From Hymenopellis radicata (lineage: Eukaryota > Basidiomycota > Agaricomycetes > Agaricales > Physalacriaceae): a stretch of 64,000 nt of DNA. Under the pieces are notes generated by a model. It had not been told where the DNA came from. It made no database searches and was given only the letters and a program-made list of their open reading frames with translations. Shown here piece after piece: positions 20,866 to 32,510 of this stretch. Both the position numbers and the translations under genes were made by a program. Numbering within the stretch: position 1 is the stretch's first letter; every line of letters starts with the position of its first letter. The stretch covers positions 1 to 64,000 of the forward strand of contig JADNRX010000308.1 in the NCBI GenBank assembly GCA_015501595.1, read 5' to 3'.

Positions 20866-22076
20866 TGATAGGATGTTTAAGCTTGATTTAACAGGCGGTG
20901 GCGGCCAATATCGATCCCCTTTGTTCTGGTTTTTGGCTTGACGACTTTATCGACGGTTTCGTCTGGCTGAGAGCTTGGCATATCTGTTTCGTTATTGAGA
21001 CGTCAGCTTTTCTGAAGAACGAACGATCGCCGTCAACGAGTAATGCTCACTACATGATTGCACCATATCGATACATTACCCCAGTGCGCCTTGCACCTCC
21101 GTGCTAGGCTGGCGCCATTCGGGGTCCCCCCCAAAGTGAGTCCTCTTACTTCAATCATGTGTCCGGATGTGATTGGCCTAGAAGAATTAGATTGTGAGTG
21201 ATTAGAAGATGTCTGGGTAATCCGAGAGAAGAAGGTTCGGATCATTCTCTCAGATGGTACGAATAGTTATACACGACTTTCAGATGACCAGATATACCCA
21301 GAGACCACCATTGGCAGCCCTAGCAGAGCCCTTCACGACTGCTCTCGCACTTGGCACATCTCCATGTGAGCTTTCGAGGTGGCGGGCACATGTCGGGGGT
21401 TCAGAGTCTCATCTCCTTGCAGGGCTGCAGTTTCTTTACTACGAAATGTTCATGAGCGATAGGAAGATCATACAGCGGGTGTTAGTATTCGTCGTACATG
21501 CGATGACAAGCCCATTTCGTCCCCCTCTTCAGCCGTTGGAACGTTGGTCGGAAGGATGGGGTTTCTCAACAGGAGAGGTCCTAACTCCTTAGCATAGGAC
21601 ATAGGCCTGTTCATTTTTCTCCATACTGCCGGTCAGCTGACGGTGAAGTTCTTTGTGTGGAACACCAGAAGAAGAAGAAGAAGAATGGCATCCTCCCGAA
21701 CTCACGTCCTAACCAAGGGAAGTTGAGAACCTTCCTCCTCTAGAGTCTCATATTCTTCCTGGCCTCCTTTTGTATAATTCCATCATTGGTCTGCGAGTGT
21801 AATCCCACGATATCAACATGTAATTTTGATGACAACGCCTGCTGGGCAAGTTCAACGTTTTGCCCAGATTTTGCCATTCTTCTGCTCTGGACACTTTGAA
21901 GGGCTTCGAATAATCACATTGATCGTAAGGGGTTTCTGCGGAATTCTGTCCCGATATAGCCGAGCCCAACGTCAACTTTTTACAACGTATCGTGTCATCT
22001 GCTTCGATGTTCCCGGTAATTAAAGCATGTGCATCCTTCCCTCTTGCTTTCCTCCCTCGTCGCGACCCCTCGAACG
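20866..22076. other. no gene recognised
   Basis: A 112-codon frame at 21254-21592 (plus) has no motif I know and no supporting exon structure. A short (AGA)n microsatellite lies near 21669-21684. Otherwise nothing to report. Confidence 0.4.
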
Positions 22077-23832
22077 ATGCCCAGGACCGTCAAAGTCGCA
22101 GTCATTGGCAGCGGGCTTGCTGGTCTCACTGCTGCTTATCTCTTGACGAATTCGAAGGATGCGGATGTCGAGTTTGACGTGCACTTGTTTCGAAAAGGTA
22201 GTGTGATTTCTTGGGGACGGGTGGCATCTGATGCATAGTTAGACGTCGACGTTGGGTATGGATTCGTCGTCCATATCGCTGCCTATCCCTGGCAAGGAGC
22301 AGACCTGGCGCGTAGACGTTCCCATGAGGTCGTTCCAAGGCGGTAAGTGTTGCTCAGGCTTCAAAGATTGGCTGTTAATTTGTTTGTAGGCTACTACAAG
22401 CAGGTCATGGCCCTCTACAAGAAACTCGGCGCTGTTTTCGTGGAACGAGACTTCTCTTATTCCTTCTCACTCCTCTCCACGTCGCCCTATTCCCGCTCTA
22501 TAGCAACGGAGATGATCTACAACGGATCGTCAGGAACGAAAGGCGTCAGTATGCCTTCAAGCATGCGCGATCCCTATATTTACAATGCTCTGGGATTGAC
22601 GGGCAAAGCTGCAGCGAACGCGTGGACGATGGGAGTGTTCGCTCTCTGGACTTTCCAGCTACTCTTATGCTACCTCCGCCTTCTGTGTCTATCCGTCCCC
22701 TTCACACGCCCACCGGGTATCGAAAGCATGACATACGCTACGTGGGTGCGAGACACCACACCAACCTCTCTCCTCTCACGATGGACAGGCTTCGACATTG
22801 CTTGGGCGAACTTCACACGCGTCATTTTGATTCCTCTGTTCTCGGCTGTATGCACAGCGCCAGAGAAGGAAATACTAGAGCATCCTGTAGAGGAGATGTT
22901 AGGTACGATGACCGCCTTGTGTTATAGCGATTACTGACGCGTCCACTAGATTACATCTGGCTAACGCTAGGAACACATCATTACGTCGTGAAAGACGGCG
23001 TACGAGATGTTGTGTCCAGACTGCTGGTCAACGTAAAACACGTCCATCTTTCGTCGCTCATCTCCTCCATTGAGGCTGATCCGGATGATGTCGATACGCT
23101 CTCCGTACACTGCTCAACGGCAGGGGGTGTCAAGGTCCACTCGGGTTTTCACCACGTCGTGTTTGCGACGCAGGCTAACCGCTGTACCCGCTCTTATCGT
23201 CTTACGCGGACTCCATTCCTGCCGGTCAGGACATCCGTCGCCATGCCATTCACGAACAGATACGATGTTTGGAGAATTTCACGTACAGTTCGACCGTCGT
23301 CATAAACCACACCGACGAAACTCTTCTTCCTGACGATACCCGCGATCATAGAGATCTCAATCTCATTTATACCTCCGACACGATTTCCCCCAGAAAAGGG
23401 ACAGACTCACCTCGTTGTCTGCCGCCTTCGTACACTATGACGACGCAAATCTTGCCACCACCAAAGGCATTCCCATCGCATCTGCCAAGGGTATTTCAGA
23501 CAACGAATCCCACAATCGAGCCTAAAGAGGAGCGCATACTAAGCGTAGCGTCTCTTGAGCGCGCCGTGTTGAGTCTATCCTCTAAGGAAGCGCTCCACGG
23601 TCTGTATAAGAAAGAAAAATCAAATGCATGGTGGCGGGAAGACAAGGACACACTGGGTCCATTACAGGGCGGAGGGAGATTGCAAAGTGGTGGCCCCGGG
23701 ATTTGGATATGTGGTTCGTACGCATATCCCGGTATACCCCTGCTGGAGGGTTGTGCTGTTAGCGCGAGACTTGTCGTCGAACAGGGTATATTGCACAGTG
23801 AGGGTGTCGCGGTAAAGAAGGCACCTTGGTAG
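22077..23832 (+). CDS. FAD/NAD(P)-binding amine-oxidase-like protein
   Basis: Exons 22077-22197, 22243-22342, 22390-22902 and 22950-23832, with 45-47-nt introns. The N-terminus VAVIGSGLAGLTAAYLL is the Rossmann GxGxxG dinucleotide-binding motif, followed by VDVPMRSFQGGYY and MALYKKLGA as in predicted flavin oxidoreductases of the amine-oxidase fold. The C-terminus GPGIWICGSYAYPGIPLLEG is the usual second FAD contact. Two one-base corrections are needed: one T too many at 22188-22190 (removal restores HLFEK, whose Glu normally binds the FAD ribose) and one C missing at 23187-23189. With both, 538 residues. Hydrophobic segments near the middle (TFQLLLCYLRLLCLSV) suggest membrane association. 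Either an assembly-damaged gene or a young pseudogene. Substrate unknown. Confidence 0.75.
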
Positions 23833-23962
23833 ATCTAATGACATGCTTTATGTAACTGATGTTGTATCTTAATGGTTCAGTCGTTGGGATAAATTGATTG
23901 CCATTGAGGCCATGATCATGAAATGCGTACGAGCGCTACTATCGGTGACTATGAGGGTGAAC

Positions 23963-24240
23963 CTATCGCCAACGGTACCACAAATAAGTAAAGGAAGAGA
24001 TGGCGCCACCAACAACAAGAAGAACCGCAGTCATACGATTCGTTTCCACTGCCTCAACTGCCCAAGCTGTATCGGGAACGACACGGTCATCAAGTACTTC
24101 GCCGGAAGGAATGTGGGCGGGAATGCTGTCAGCGGGGCCTGGTTCAGCTATAGCACAGGCATCCATTGCTTCAACCGCTTGTGTCGTGTCGGGAATGACA
24201 TTGTCAGCAAGAGCATCCGCATCGGAACATGGTTGATGCC
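23963..24240 (-). CDS. probable C-terminal extension of the NLR (other frame)
   Basis: In the frame one base away from the preceding exon, the minus strand encodes a long C-terminal tail to a stop at 23963. It contains a duplicated motif, LADNVIPDTTQAVEAMDA and LDDRVVPDTAWAVEAVETN, and a hydrophobic helix VLLVVGGAISSFTYLWYRW. The repeat is visible only in this frame, so this frame is likely the coding one. One extra C in the CC near 24237 would join it to the NLR; the upstream NLR frame otherwise stops at 24148. Confidence 0.5.
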
Positions 24241-27204
24241 AGCATCAACCGGGCGTCGCGCACTGTATGGCCGTAGTAGATCTTTGGTACTTTCGTAGCA
24301 CCACAAATCTTGCCAAGGAAGCACCAACAAGGCAAGCAATATCTCGGAGGGGACCATCTCTGTGATGTGCGCATCGAGATCGATATCCGCTCTTTGTAAG
24401 AATACTGCGATGACATCGAAGATGTCTGGTGGGTGGGATCTCGTACGACTTGGAGGAGGATAGACCGAGATCCGGCCTGGCTGAGAGGGCCCATCCATCG
24501 CATCGTGGTAGAGGCGTTCAAGTATAATCGCAATGTTCGCAAGCCTTCTGTCCTTGGCTGGTTCCCAAGCATCCAAACTAGCCATTGCACATCCGAGCAG
24601 CCCGTCATGGCGTGGACAACACAGGGAGGTACCAGGATGTAGAAGGAACTCTCGGCGGAGTTCCTCGGGGCAATTATGGATTTCGATGCTAGAGAGTAGT
24701 TCGCATATAGCTGTGGCGCCAATTTTTTCACAATATGCATTCATGTCATATCTCCCACATGCCCAAACCTCATGGACGAGGCCCCAATGATGGCATGTAA
24801 CCAGAATTTTCATCGCTCGTCGAAAGTGATGTTCGTCGACATTTTTTTCTCTGGCCAGTCGAAATGTACTGCGAAGTCCGAAAAGGGCAGCGTAATCGAG
24901 ACTATTGATATCGCTGTCGCGCTTCGAAACTAGAGTTCTCAGCCACTCCGGCCAGTCCCTGGCTCCAATCCAGGTTTTACCAGTCCGGTCACCGACCACG
25001 TAGACGCCCACTGCTGCCCCACTTTCATTGAAGTTTGTATCAGCCAAGGCAGACTGGACAAGAGCGGGTTGTCTACTATCCATGAAATCTGCTTTTTCCA
25101 ACCATAGTTGTTGCAGGTCCCAGTGATCATCATGTCCAAGGCGCTCTATGTGGCGCAGAGCAATGGTACCGACATTGAACACAAATTCGTGGGGATCTTT
25201 GGGAAATACGGAAGATTGAAAGCGAGAAATGTACTCATAAGCTGAATAATCTGCAAATGGATGGATATCTCAGTAACTGCGAAGGCTCAGACTCAGGGCA
25301 CGTACGGATGAATGAAAATGTAGTATCTTCTTCAGTACAGCCTGCATGCGCCTCTGCTGAGGAATGCCATGAACCTTCGTGCTCGCAACCACATGAAGTG
25401 ATAAGCAAGCCACCACATGCATTCATGATATCGAGCAAGGGAGGCATACGGTCTTCCTGAAATTCGGGTTCCGACATGGAGATCTCGCAAGCAAGAAGGT
25501 GTCTGAACACTGAGGACTTCATAGTATGATAGTACTCAGTGTAAATCCACATAATGGCATGAAGAGCGAGCTGCTTCTTCCCGGCACCTTGGGCGTCAAT
25601 GCGCTCGAATATCTGGTGATATGCATTGTCTAAGCTAGCAGGAATGGATGCTAACACCTTGCAGACATCTGCTTTTCTGGCAACATCGTGCTCCAGTTCC
25701 CATAGCTTTAGACTTGCTAACAAAAACATGCCATTAGCTTTTGCGACAACCTCTCTGCGAACGATGGTTTGTAGATCCTCGTCTTCCCGAACATAAGGCA
25801 ATGTGGGAATCTTGTCATCGATGACCGCGAGGATGTCAGCGTCTACGGCCCGGATACAAAGCGACGGGTAGTTTTCTATCTGCGAAAAGACGCGGCGAGA
25901 GGTGATGAGAAGATTAAAGTCATCTCCAAGGCGCTGAATGGCAGCCACGAGATCGAATCCGAGACGGCATTCATCGAGTGCGTCGAGGACAATGAAGATA
26001 GGGCGCGCCATGATACGGGCTGCCTCGATTAAGAGGGTACGAACACCATTCTCGGATGGATGTATATCTTTTCGGTACGAATCCAACAAATACGGTGGGA
26101 CATTCGAGGCCACGTCGAGTTGAAGCAACTGGCGAAGAAGACAGCACATGAAGGTGTGTGTCTCACGAAGGTATTGCTGATCGTGGTTATATCGGCAAAC
26201 AATGATGAGTACTATGTTCCCCGGGATGGACCGCAGGTGCTCGACAATCATGGCACTTGAATAATATTATGAGTACTGCTCGGCGGGCATACCATAGTAC
26301 TCACGCGATAACGGACTTTCCGGCCCCCGCTGTGATTGCCTGTAGTTAGAAAAACTGCCAATAGATATCATAGACCGACGCACCATTACCGTAGCACCAC
26401 AACGTAGGCGACGACGAGGTCCTACTTGCCCATTTCTGAAACTCTGGGCTCTCCAGTATCCAGCAGCCAGTCCCTTTCAGCCACTTGCGTGAGTTCTCCG
26501 CATGGTAAGTGGAAAAGGTGATATTTGAGATCCATTCTGCCACTTTACGGCGTTCTTCGGCTTAAGGGCAATGAGGACTCGAAGGCAAGATGTTTGCTGG
26601 ACTCACAGCTGATAGCAACCCCGATAACTTGAAGCAACGGAGCAACAGCTTTCTCGACGTCGGATAACTTCCCATTGCTATCTGCCATCATGTCGCGGAC
26701 CTCGCGTATGAGTTCACTGCAATGCTTGTTGAATGATATCCAGAGAGCGCAGTATTAGACTCACTTGATGTCGTGCTGCATAGCTAATGAGACCAAGCTC
26801 TTATGACGTTCGAGACGAGCCAACAAGGCTTCGCTCTCGGCCTTGTCCAGCGGCCACATTCCAGCGGCTACCATCTTCGTCAACAAGGAGCGCCAGCCGG
26901 TCCTATTCTTTTTCATCCCTCCACGCAGCTTCTCTTCCAGTTCCCCAAGATCCCTCTCCATCAATTCGACGAAAGGTTTAGTTGGATCGAAGAGTAGCTG
27001 GAGAGAAGCCATCGACGAATGGCCTTGGGTGAAGGCTTGGTCTCGGAGAAGACCTTGGAGATTGACGAGCACATCTCGCAAGGCCGATACCTCCTGCATG
27101 AAGCGCCGTCGCTCCTCAGAGGATTCCTTGATGGCTTGGATGTACTCGTATATCTTGACGCATTGCTCGATCATGGACACGATGGTTGTCGGGTCGACAG
27201 ACAT
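24148..27204 (-). CDS. NLR-type STAND protein: HeLo-like N-domain plus NACHT
   Basis: Exons 26765-27204, 26607-26716, 26384-26560, 26305-26329, 25306-26255 and 24148-25250 sum to exactly 935 codons. The start MSVDPTTIVSMIEQC opens a HeLo-like (PigL_N-type) domain to about residue 150, with WPLDKAESEALLARLERHK near its end, a type found on fungal NLRs and tied to cell death in characterised members. Next come an EWISNITF linker with the GTGCWILESPEFQKW signature and the NACHT module: Walker A GNAGAGKS on the 25-nt fourth exon, Walker B IFIVLDALDEC, LITSRR sensor, FSFIHYSAYEYI at its end. The C-terminal 370 residues show no clear ankyrin, TPR or WD repeats. A frame change near 24240 could extend the protein to 23963. 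Acts probably as an intracellular sensor in fungal self/non-self or immune responses (inference). Confidence 0.85.
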
Positions 27205-28344
27205 GGTGGCTTGTATCGCGAGTCCGGTGGATGGGTGAGTCTGGAAACTACTGCGCGTATCCTGAGGGGGCAGCGGGGCAAATAGGTTGGTATTGGTCAA
27301 GACGTGAGAACAGGTGTATACCGCAAGAATTACGCCCACAAGTGTCAATGGGGAAAGACAGACCCGGGAAATAGGAGAGATGACCGCGGAGACTGTGGTC
27401 GGTTGTCCCTGAGTGGATAGTTGTTTCCAGAAATCTTTGCTGTGCACGAAAGAGAAGTTCGGATTCTTCGGCGACCTCTACATGGCGCTGACGGCTGGTA
27501 AATCTTTGCCTTGCAGATAAGACAACAGCCTTTCGGATCAGTGGAAGGAAGGAAAGGAAAATTACTCGGGTCGGTCCCATCAGGAACGCGAAGCAAGAGT
27601 TTGTCACATCACATGATCGCGTCGCCCTGACAATCCCGTGTCCCTGTCTGTCTTCAATAGCTCGAGGCTCCGAGTTGGCATCGGTCGGTCGCAATTCGTG
27701 GGTCGAAAGCGTTGTGCTAATGCATCACCATTATACTTACAATGTATCCTTCACTTTGTAAGGCCATGACCCGTATTTGGTGCGTCGTGACACGGCTACT
27801 AAACCTGTCCCATCGATGAAGCCAGCACCTTTCCTCGTGTCACCTTCCTTCTTATGTTAGATCTCCGTTCCGAGGCTCCTTTATGGACGGGATTTTCTGC
27901 ATCTCCGTCCCTGCGTTGTTCTTCGATTTTGACGCATCGTTCGCCGCCTCAGTTCGGCGCCAATCACACACGCCTCTCTCAAGGGAAAGATACCGGCCTC
28001 CACCTAGGCGCACACTGGCAAATGGTAATGGTGCATTCTGAGACGGCTGTTATCCCAACATGCGATGAGCAGACCGCCAGAGATATATCCATAATTATAA
28101 CACGCATGCACGCGTGGAGATGTCGACAAAGTACCTATGACATAAGCAACCTTATTGAGAGATCGAGAAATGAATGTTACCTGCCCCCCAGCATACCTGA
28201 CTAGTCGTGTGCCAATAAAGGGGCGGAGAACCCTTGTACAGCAAGGAAACTATCAATTGCAATCAACCCCTATCAATGGAAAGTTCATTCAGAGCTTGAG
28301 CAAGTATATGTGGCGCAATATAAGCGGCTGGTCGAGAAGCCAAC
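27205..28344. other. no gene seen
   Basis: Promoter side of the NLR gene and the 3' flank of THG1. No coding region that I can support. Confidence 0.5.
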
Positions 28345-29377
28345 CTAATCCTCTAAGATCTTTCGTTCTGTCCAGAAGTCATCTTGAATGATATCGCAAT
28401 GCAGTAGATCGACTTTTGTTCGGGGTTTCGATTTCTTCTTGTCCGGCTCTGGTTGTTCTTCCTCGGGTAACTTGATTGAGTTAGCTCTGGATCCATTCTG
28501 TAGCATGAAGGTCTTACTTCTGTCCGGACAAGAACACTTCCCTTTCGATATCGCGGATCGATGGTGTTGTAATTCATAGAAAAACGGGAAAACAATATTT
28601 CGTGTTTGTCTTTGGAGAATGTACCCTTGAACCAGACGTCAGTTCGCAATGAGGCACGCCCGGACAGTGCTTACCTTCAATGTCGCGTGCGCTTGTGTGG
28701 TCGTTTCTCCGCCTTGTTGTACAAGGGCCCAAAAAGTCGTATTATAAAGGTTGTTGATGTGTGCTATGCTTGAACGAGTTAAGCAGACTATCAGAGCGCG
28801 CGCGCGAAGTGACATACTGTCAGCTTGTCTCCAGGCAAAGTAATCCTTGACCTCGCGTTCGCCAGGATATAGTACGATCCGCCCGTCGAACGATGGTGGG
28901 TATTTCAGCGGTTTGTCTGGGAAGTATTTGGGCCAGTTCAACACGTAACAAGAGGTGAAGTAGGAAGTAAGTGTAGAAACGATCTTGGATTGTCGGCGGT
29001 TGTACAGAGAAGTGCTCTTTCGTAGGAGGAAGCTGGGTCGGAGTCAATGGGTGGGTTCACGATCATGGTACCGGAAGACGCGTACCTATACTCGTCAGAT
29101 TCACCGAATCCCATAACGATATCAGGGTATTCCTCCATTAGGCTTTGAGCGGAATAGTCCATGAGCTCGAGCGCCGCAAGATCGTTTGGTTTCGTGAAAG
29201 TGTGTTCATCTGAAAAGCTGTTGTTGCCATGATCAAGGACGGAGTCAAGTAATGTAATATGATATGGACGTACCGATGGAAACTATGCCCGTCCAAGCGG
29301 AATAGCATGAACATCCCAGGCAGCAGAGGGTCCGGCAGTTCAAACTTTTTGACATATTGATATTTAGTGCCCGCCAT
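28345..29377 (-). CDS. THG1: tRNA(His) guanylyltransferase
   Basis: Adds the essential extra G at position -1 of tRNA-His. Exons 29274-29377, 29086-29217, 28818-29032, 28675-28763 and 28345-28625; conserved Thg1 motifs run through all of them: MAGTKYQYVKKFE, MLFRLDGHSFHRFS (metal-binding Asp), GFGESDEYS-like (Asp/Glu pair), LLRKSTSLYNRR, DYFAWRQADTHINNLYNT and the C-terminal LLHCDIIQDDFWTE. The last exon needs either a 20-nt intron (28498-28517, donor GTAAGA, acceptor CTACAG) or a one-base insertion; with the short intron the total is 266 residues, the normal size of the family. Divergent from the DJ-1 gene, starts 363 bp apart. Confidence 0.92.
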
Positions 29378-29740
29378 CGTGATGGCTGAAGAAGAGAAAG
29401 ATAAAGATAGGCTCCGGTCCGAGTGCCGAGTCAGTAAAAATTCCCTTTTCTGAACCACCACCGCTCGGCGTGTCAAGCGGACTGAGGAACGTCGTAACAT
29501 AAGGGAGAAACGGACGATGCGTCATCCTCCGATCACACGTCGGCTGAATGAGACTGAGGTAGTATCATCTTGGCAGTCGGTGCTTGACTCTCGCCGCTCT
29601 CTCGCGATAATGTCGACAAGTATGCCTCTTCGACGGTACACCACCCTCCCACGTCGGCTTGGAACTCCCGGATTACTATGCAGCTGACCGAGACAAACGT
29701 TACTAATCTTGGTACACCTCGGTTCTTGACTGTCGTTATA

Positions 29741-30445
29741 ATGTCCACAGGTGAGTACGCCTCTGAAGTTAAGGCTCAAGCTAACAAGATGTCTACAGAT
29801 TCATTGCCAGTTCACTTCGGTGTACTCCTCTACCCAGGCTTCCAAGCTCTCGATGTATTCGGGCCATTGGATGCACTGAACAACCTGGCACTCGAGCACA
29901 CCATTCAGCTCCATATCCTAGCGCCTACCCTTTCCCCCGTCTCAACCGAAACGTTCAAGAATCCCAACTCGAGCAGCTCACAATCCGTTGTGCCCACCCA
30001 TACCTATGCCAATCCGCCCGAGAAACTGGATGTGCTCCTCATCCCAGGCGGTGCGGGCACGCGCGCTGACGAGGTCATGGCTCCCATCGTCGCCTTCGTT
30101 GCGTCGGTCTACCCCTCGTTGAAGTATCTCATCACCGTGTGCACGGGCTCGACAATCGCTGCGCGCGCCGGGATCCTAGACGGGCGAAAGGCCACAACCA
30201 ACAAGCACTCGTGGCAGTGGGCTGTGGGTCACGGCCCCAAGGTTGATTGGGTTACTCATGCTAGATGGGTGGTTGACGGGAACATTTACACGTCGTCTGG
30301 CGTGAGCGCGGGTATCGATGCGATGTTAGCATTCATGGAGGACGTGTATGGCGCGCAGGCGGCGAAGACTGTTGCTGATGTGATGGAATACGAGAGACAT
30401 ACGGATCCCACCCAGGATCCTTTCGCTGACCTGTATGGATTGTAG
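29741..30445 (+). CDS. DJ-1/PfpI family protein 1 (isonitrile hydratase-like)
   Basis: Exon 1 is only 10 nt (29741-29750), followed by a 48-nt intron and exon 2 at 29799-30445; 218 residues. The fold signature is FGVLLYPGFQALDVFGPLDA at the N-terminus, PEKLDVLLIPGGAGTR, and the nucleophile-elbow YLITVCTGSTIAARAGILDG with the likely reactive Cys; RKATTNKH and WVTHARWVVDGNIYTSSGV follow, as in the isonitrile-hydratase branch of the family. Possible roles are hydration of isonitriles or a glyoxalase/chaperone activity; the substrate cannot be told. It is 69-70% similar by eye to the next gene, so the pair is a tandem duplication. Confidence 0.88.
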   Translation: MSTGEYASEVKAQANKMSTDSLPVHFGVLLYPGFQALDVFGPLDALNNLALEHTIQLHILAPTLSPVSTETFKNPNSSSSQSVVPTHTYANPPEKLDVLLIPGGAGTRADEVMAPIVAFVASVYPSLKYLITVCTGSTIAARAGILDGRKATTNKHSWQWAVGHGPKVDWVTHARWVVDGNIYTSSGVSAGIDAMLAFMEDVYGAQAAKTVADVMEYERHTDPTQDPFADLYGL

Positions 30446-30717
30446 GGCTCTAGCTGCAAATGTCGTCTCAAACCAATTGATTGCCCGATCTTCCGTTCTT
30501 TGAGGGTACGAACTTTAATAAGGGGCTATCGGCTGGCACGGGGCACGCCGTCGCCACTACGGGAGTCCGCGTGCGTTTACTAACCGACGCGTTTTCCGTA
30601 TTTATACTGAGTGCTAACCACATGTTCTTACTTATATCATCAAATCTAGAACGCGGCTCTCCGACGTGTCTCTCTTTAAATGACTGGGCATAAGCATCTA
30701 CTCTATCGCTTTCCGTC
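30446..30717. other. spacer between the DJ-1 paralogs
   Basis: No gene seen; probably holds the 3' end of the first gene and the promoter of the second. Confidence 0.4.
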
Positions 30718-31444
30718 ATGTCAAGTCGTACGTTCTAACTCTCTCTCAAAACGTTCTTGTTGATTTCTGATGAACTTGGCAGAATCCCTTCCACTGAACT
30801 ATGGCGTAGTCGTCTTCCCTGGCTTTCAAGCACTCGACGTGTTTGGCCCTCTCGATGCTTTAAACAATTTCTCCTTCTCAAACAACATCCAGCTGTCCAT
30901 CGTTGCCCCGTCTCTTGACCCAGTCTCCACCGAGACGCATCTCAATGTAAACGCCACCTGCGCGCAGTCGATCGTGCCCACTCACACCTTCGATAATCCG
31001 CCCGGAAACTTGGATGTTCTCATCGTCCCTGGGGGCTTCGGATGCCACAACAATGACCCCAGCACGCTTGCCATCGTCGACTATGTCAAAGCCGCGTACC
31101 CTTCGTTGAAGTACTTGATCACGGTCTGCACGGGCGCGACTATCGCTGCGCGCACAGGGGTTCTGGACGGGCGTAGGGCTACGAGCAACAAAATGCATTG
31201 GGAGTGGACGACTAGTCAAGGCCCGAAGGTGAAGTGGGTTACGCACGCGAGGTGGGTTGTGGACGGGAATATCTGGACTGCGGCGGGTGTGAGTGCTGGA
31301 ACAGATGTTATGCTCGCCTTCATGGAGCATGTTTATGGGGCCAAGGATGCGGAGAGTGTTGCTGATATGATGGAGTACGAGAGACCGACTGATTCTACCA
31401 AGGAGCCGTTTGCAACCAAGTTTGGGTTGACGCCAATGACTTAA
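30718..31444 (+). CDS. DJ-1/PfpI family protein 2 (isonitrile hydratase-like)
   Basis: Same gene plan as its neighbour: a 10-nt first exon (30718-30727), a 55-nt intron with donor GTACGT and branch-like CTAAC, then 30783-31444; 223 residues. Motifs NYGVVVFPGFQALDVFGPLD, LDVLIVPGGFG, YLITVCTGATIAARTGVLDG and WVTHARWVVDGNIWTAAGV are shared, including the probable catalytic Cys of VCTGA. Conservation of the tiny first exon shows that the duplication copied the intron. Function as for the first copy. Confidence 0.88.
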
Positions 31445-31694
31445 AGGTACGTTGCGTTATTGTTGTTCCTTCTTGTACACGATTCGATACTGATTAACCA
31501 TTTCGTCGTATGCAGGATTGAACATTGCACGGCCAGCATTCGTCGCTGGCTCGTTGATAATCTACAATGTTCAATATGTACAATATATCTCAATGCCGCT
31601 TCAGGCTTCTTCCAATTCTGACAGATGCCATTTAAACTCTGCCCTATGAGCTGGTGGTTCTCTCTCTCACGACGTCTGATAGCTGTTATCGATC

Positions 31695-32510
31695 ATGTCC
31701 TCGTCCTACGGCTCCATCTACTCCTCAGCATACCGCTCGACTAACAGTGTCGGATATTCGTCCTTGATCTCATCCAGACCGAGACGCCCCGCCATCCTCT
31801 CATCGACAGAAGTGTTTTCGGTCGCAACGGCCACCGTCAATGTGTTGAGAAGCCTGGGATACAGCTCATGCTTCGTTGGCAGCGTCGCCTGTTCAGTATA
31901 CGGGATGTCGCGTACACCGAATGTATGTCTCTTGAATCAGCTCGCATCCGATGGCTCATCGTCTCATTAGGACATAGACATCGTCGTCCTCGGGTGCTCC
32001 GTCTCCCAAGAAGAACTCAAGCGCCAAGTCACAAACTTCAACTCGGACTTTTACACCATCGCATCCAAAGACCCCCTCGCCACCTACCGCGTCCTGTGGT
32101 ACCGCCTATCAGGGTACCACCGTTCGTGCAAAGTAGATCTCCTCCTCCCGGGCGTGATGAATATCCCAAACGTACCCACGGTGTCCATAATACATCGCGA
32201 TCATGCGCCGACGAGCTACGGCGATCGCGTGTCGAGGCCACTTATGCCTTTTATACCGCTGTTGCTGTTGAAGCTGCAGGCGTGGATGGACCACGGAGAG
32301 TCGGCCAAGATGCATATGAGGCTGAAGCAGCCGGTTGATGTGGCGGATATTAAGGAGCTACTGAGGCTTTTCGGGGAGAAGAGGGTTGGTACGGTGGGAG
32401 GAGTGGCATGGATTCCGGAGTCGTTTTTGGGTGAGGGAAGGCGGAGAGTCAGAGCGTTTGTGAAGGCGCATCCCGATACGAGAAAGGCGTGGGAGAAAGT
32501 TGTATTTTGA
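31695..32510 (+). CDS. nucleotidyltransferase-fold-like hypothetical protein
   Basis: Exons 31695-31922 and 31971-32510 with a 48-nt intron; 255 residues. After a Ser/Tyr-rich N-terminus the protein has FVGSVACSVYGMSRTPNDIDIVVLG. A G-S...hx[D]xD pattern of this kind is the metal-binding start of the nucleotidyltransferase superfamily, and KVDLLLPG could supply the third acidic residue. The C-terminal half (LLLLKLQAWMDHGE, VDVADIKELL) resembles the helical part of such folds. Known in many basidiomycete genomes as an uncharacterised protein. A role in nucleotide transfer is inference. Confidence 0.6.

Noticed and set aside
21254..21592. 112-codon frame before the FAD gene
   Set aside because: No motif, no splice partner and no repeat of the frame elsewhere.
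24000..24298. plus-strand frames opposite the NLR 3' end
   Set aside because: They are the complement of the repeated motif on the minus strand, whose frame encodes a coherent tail.
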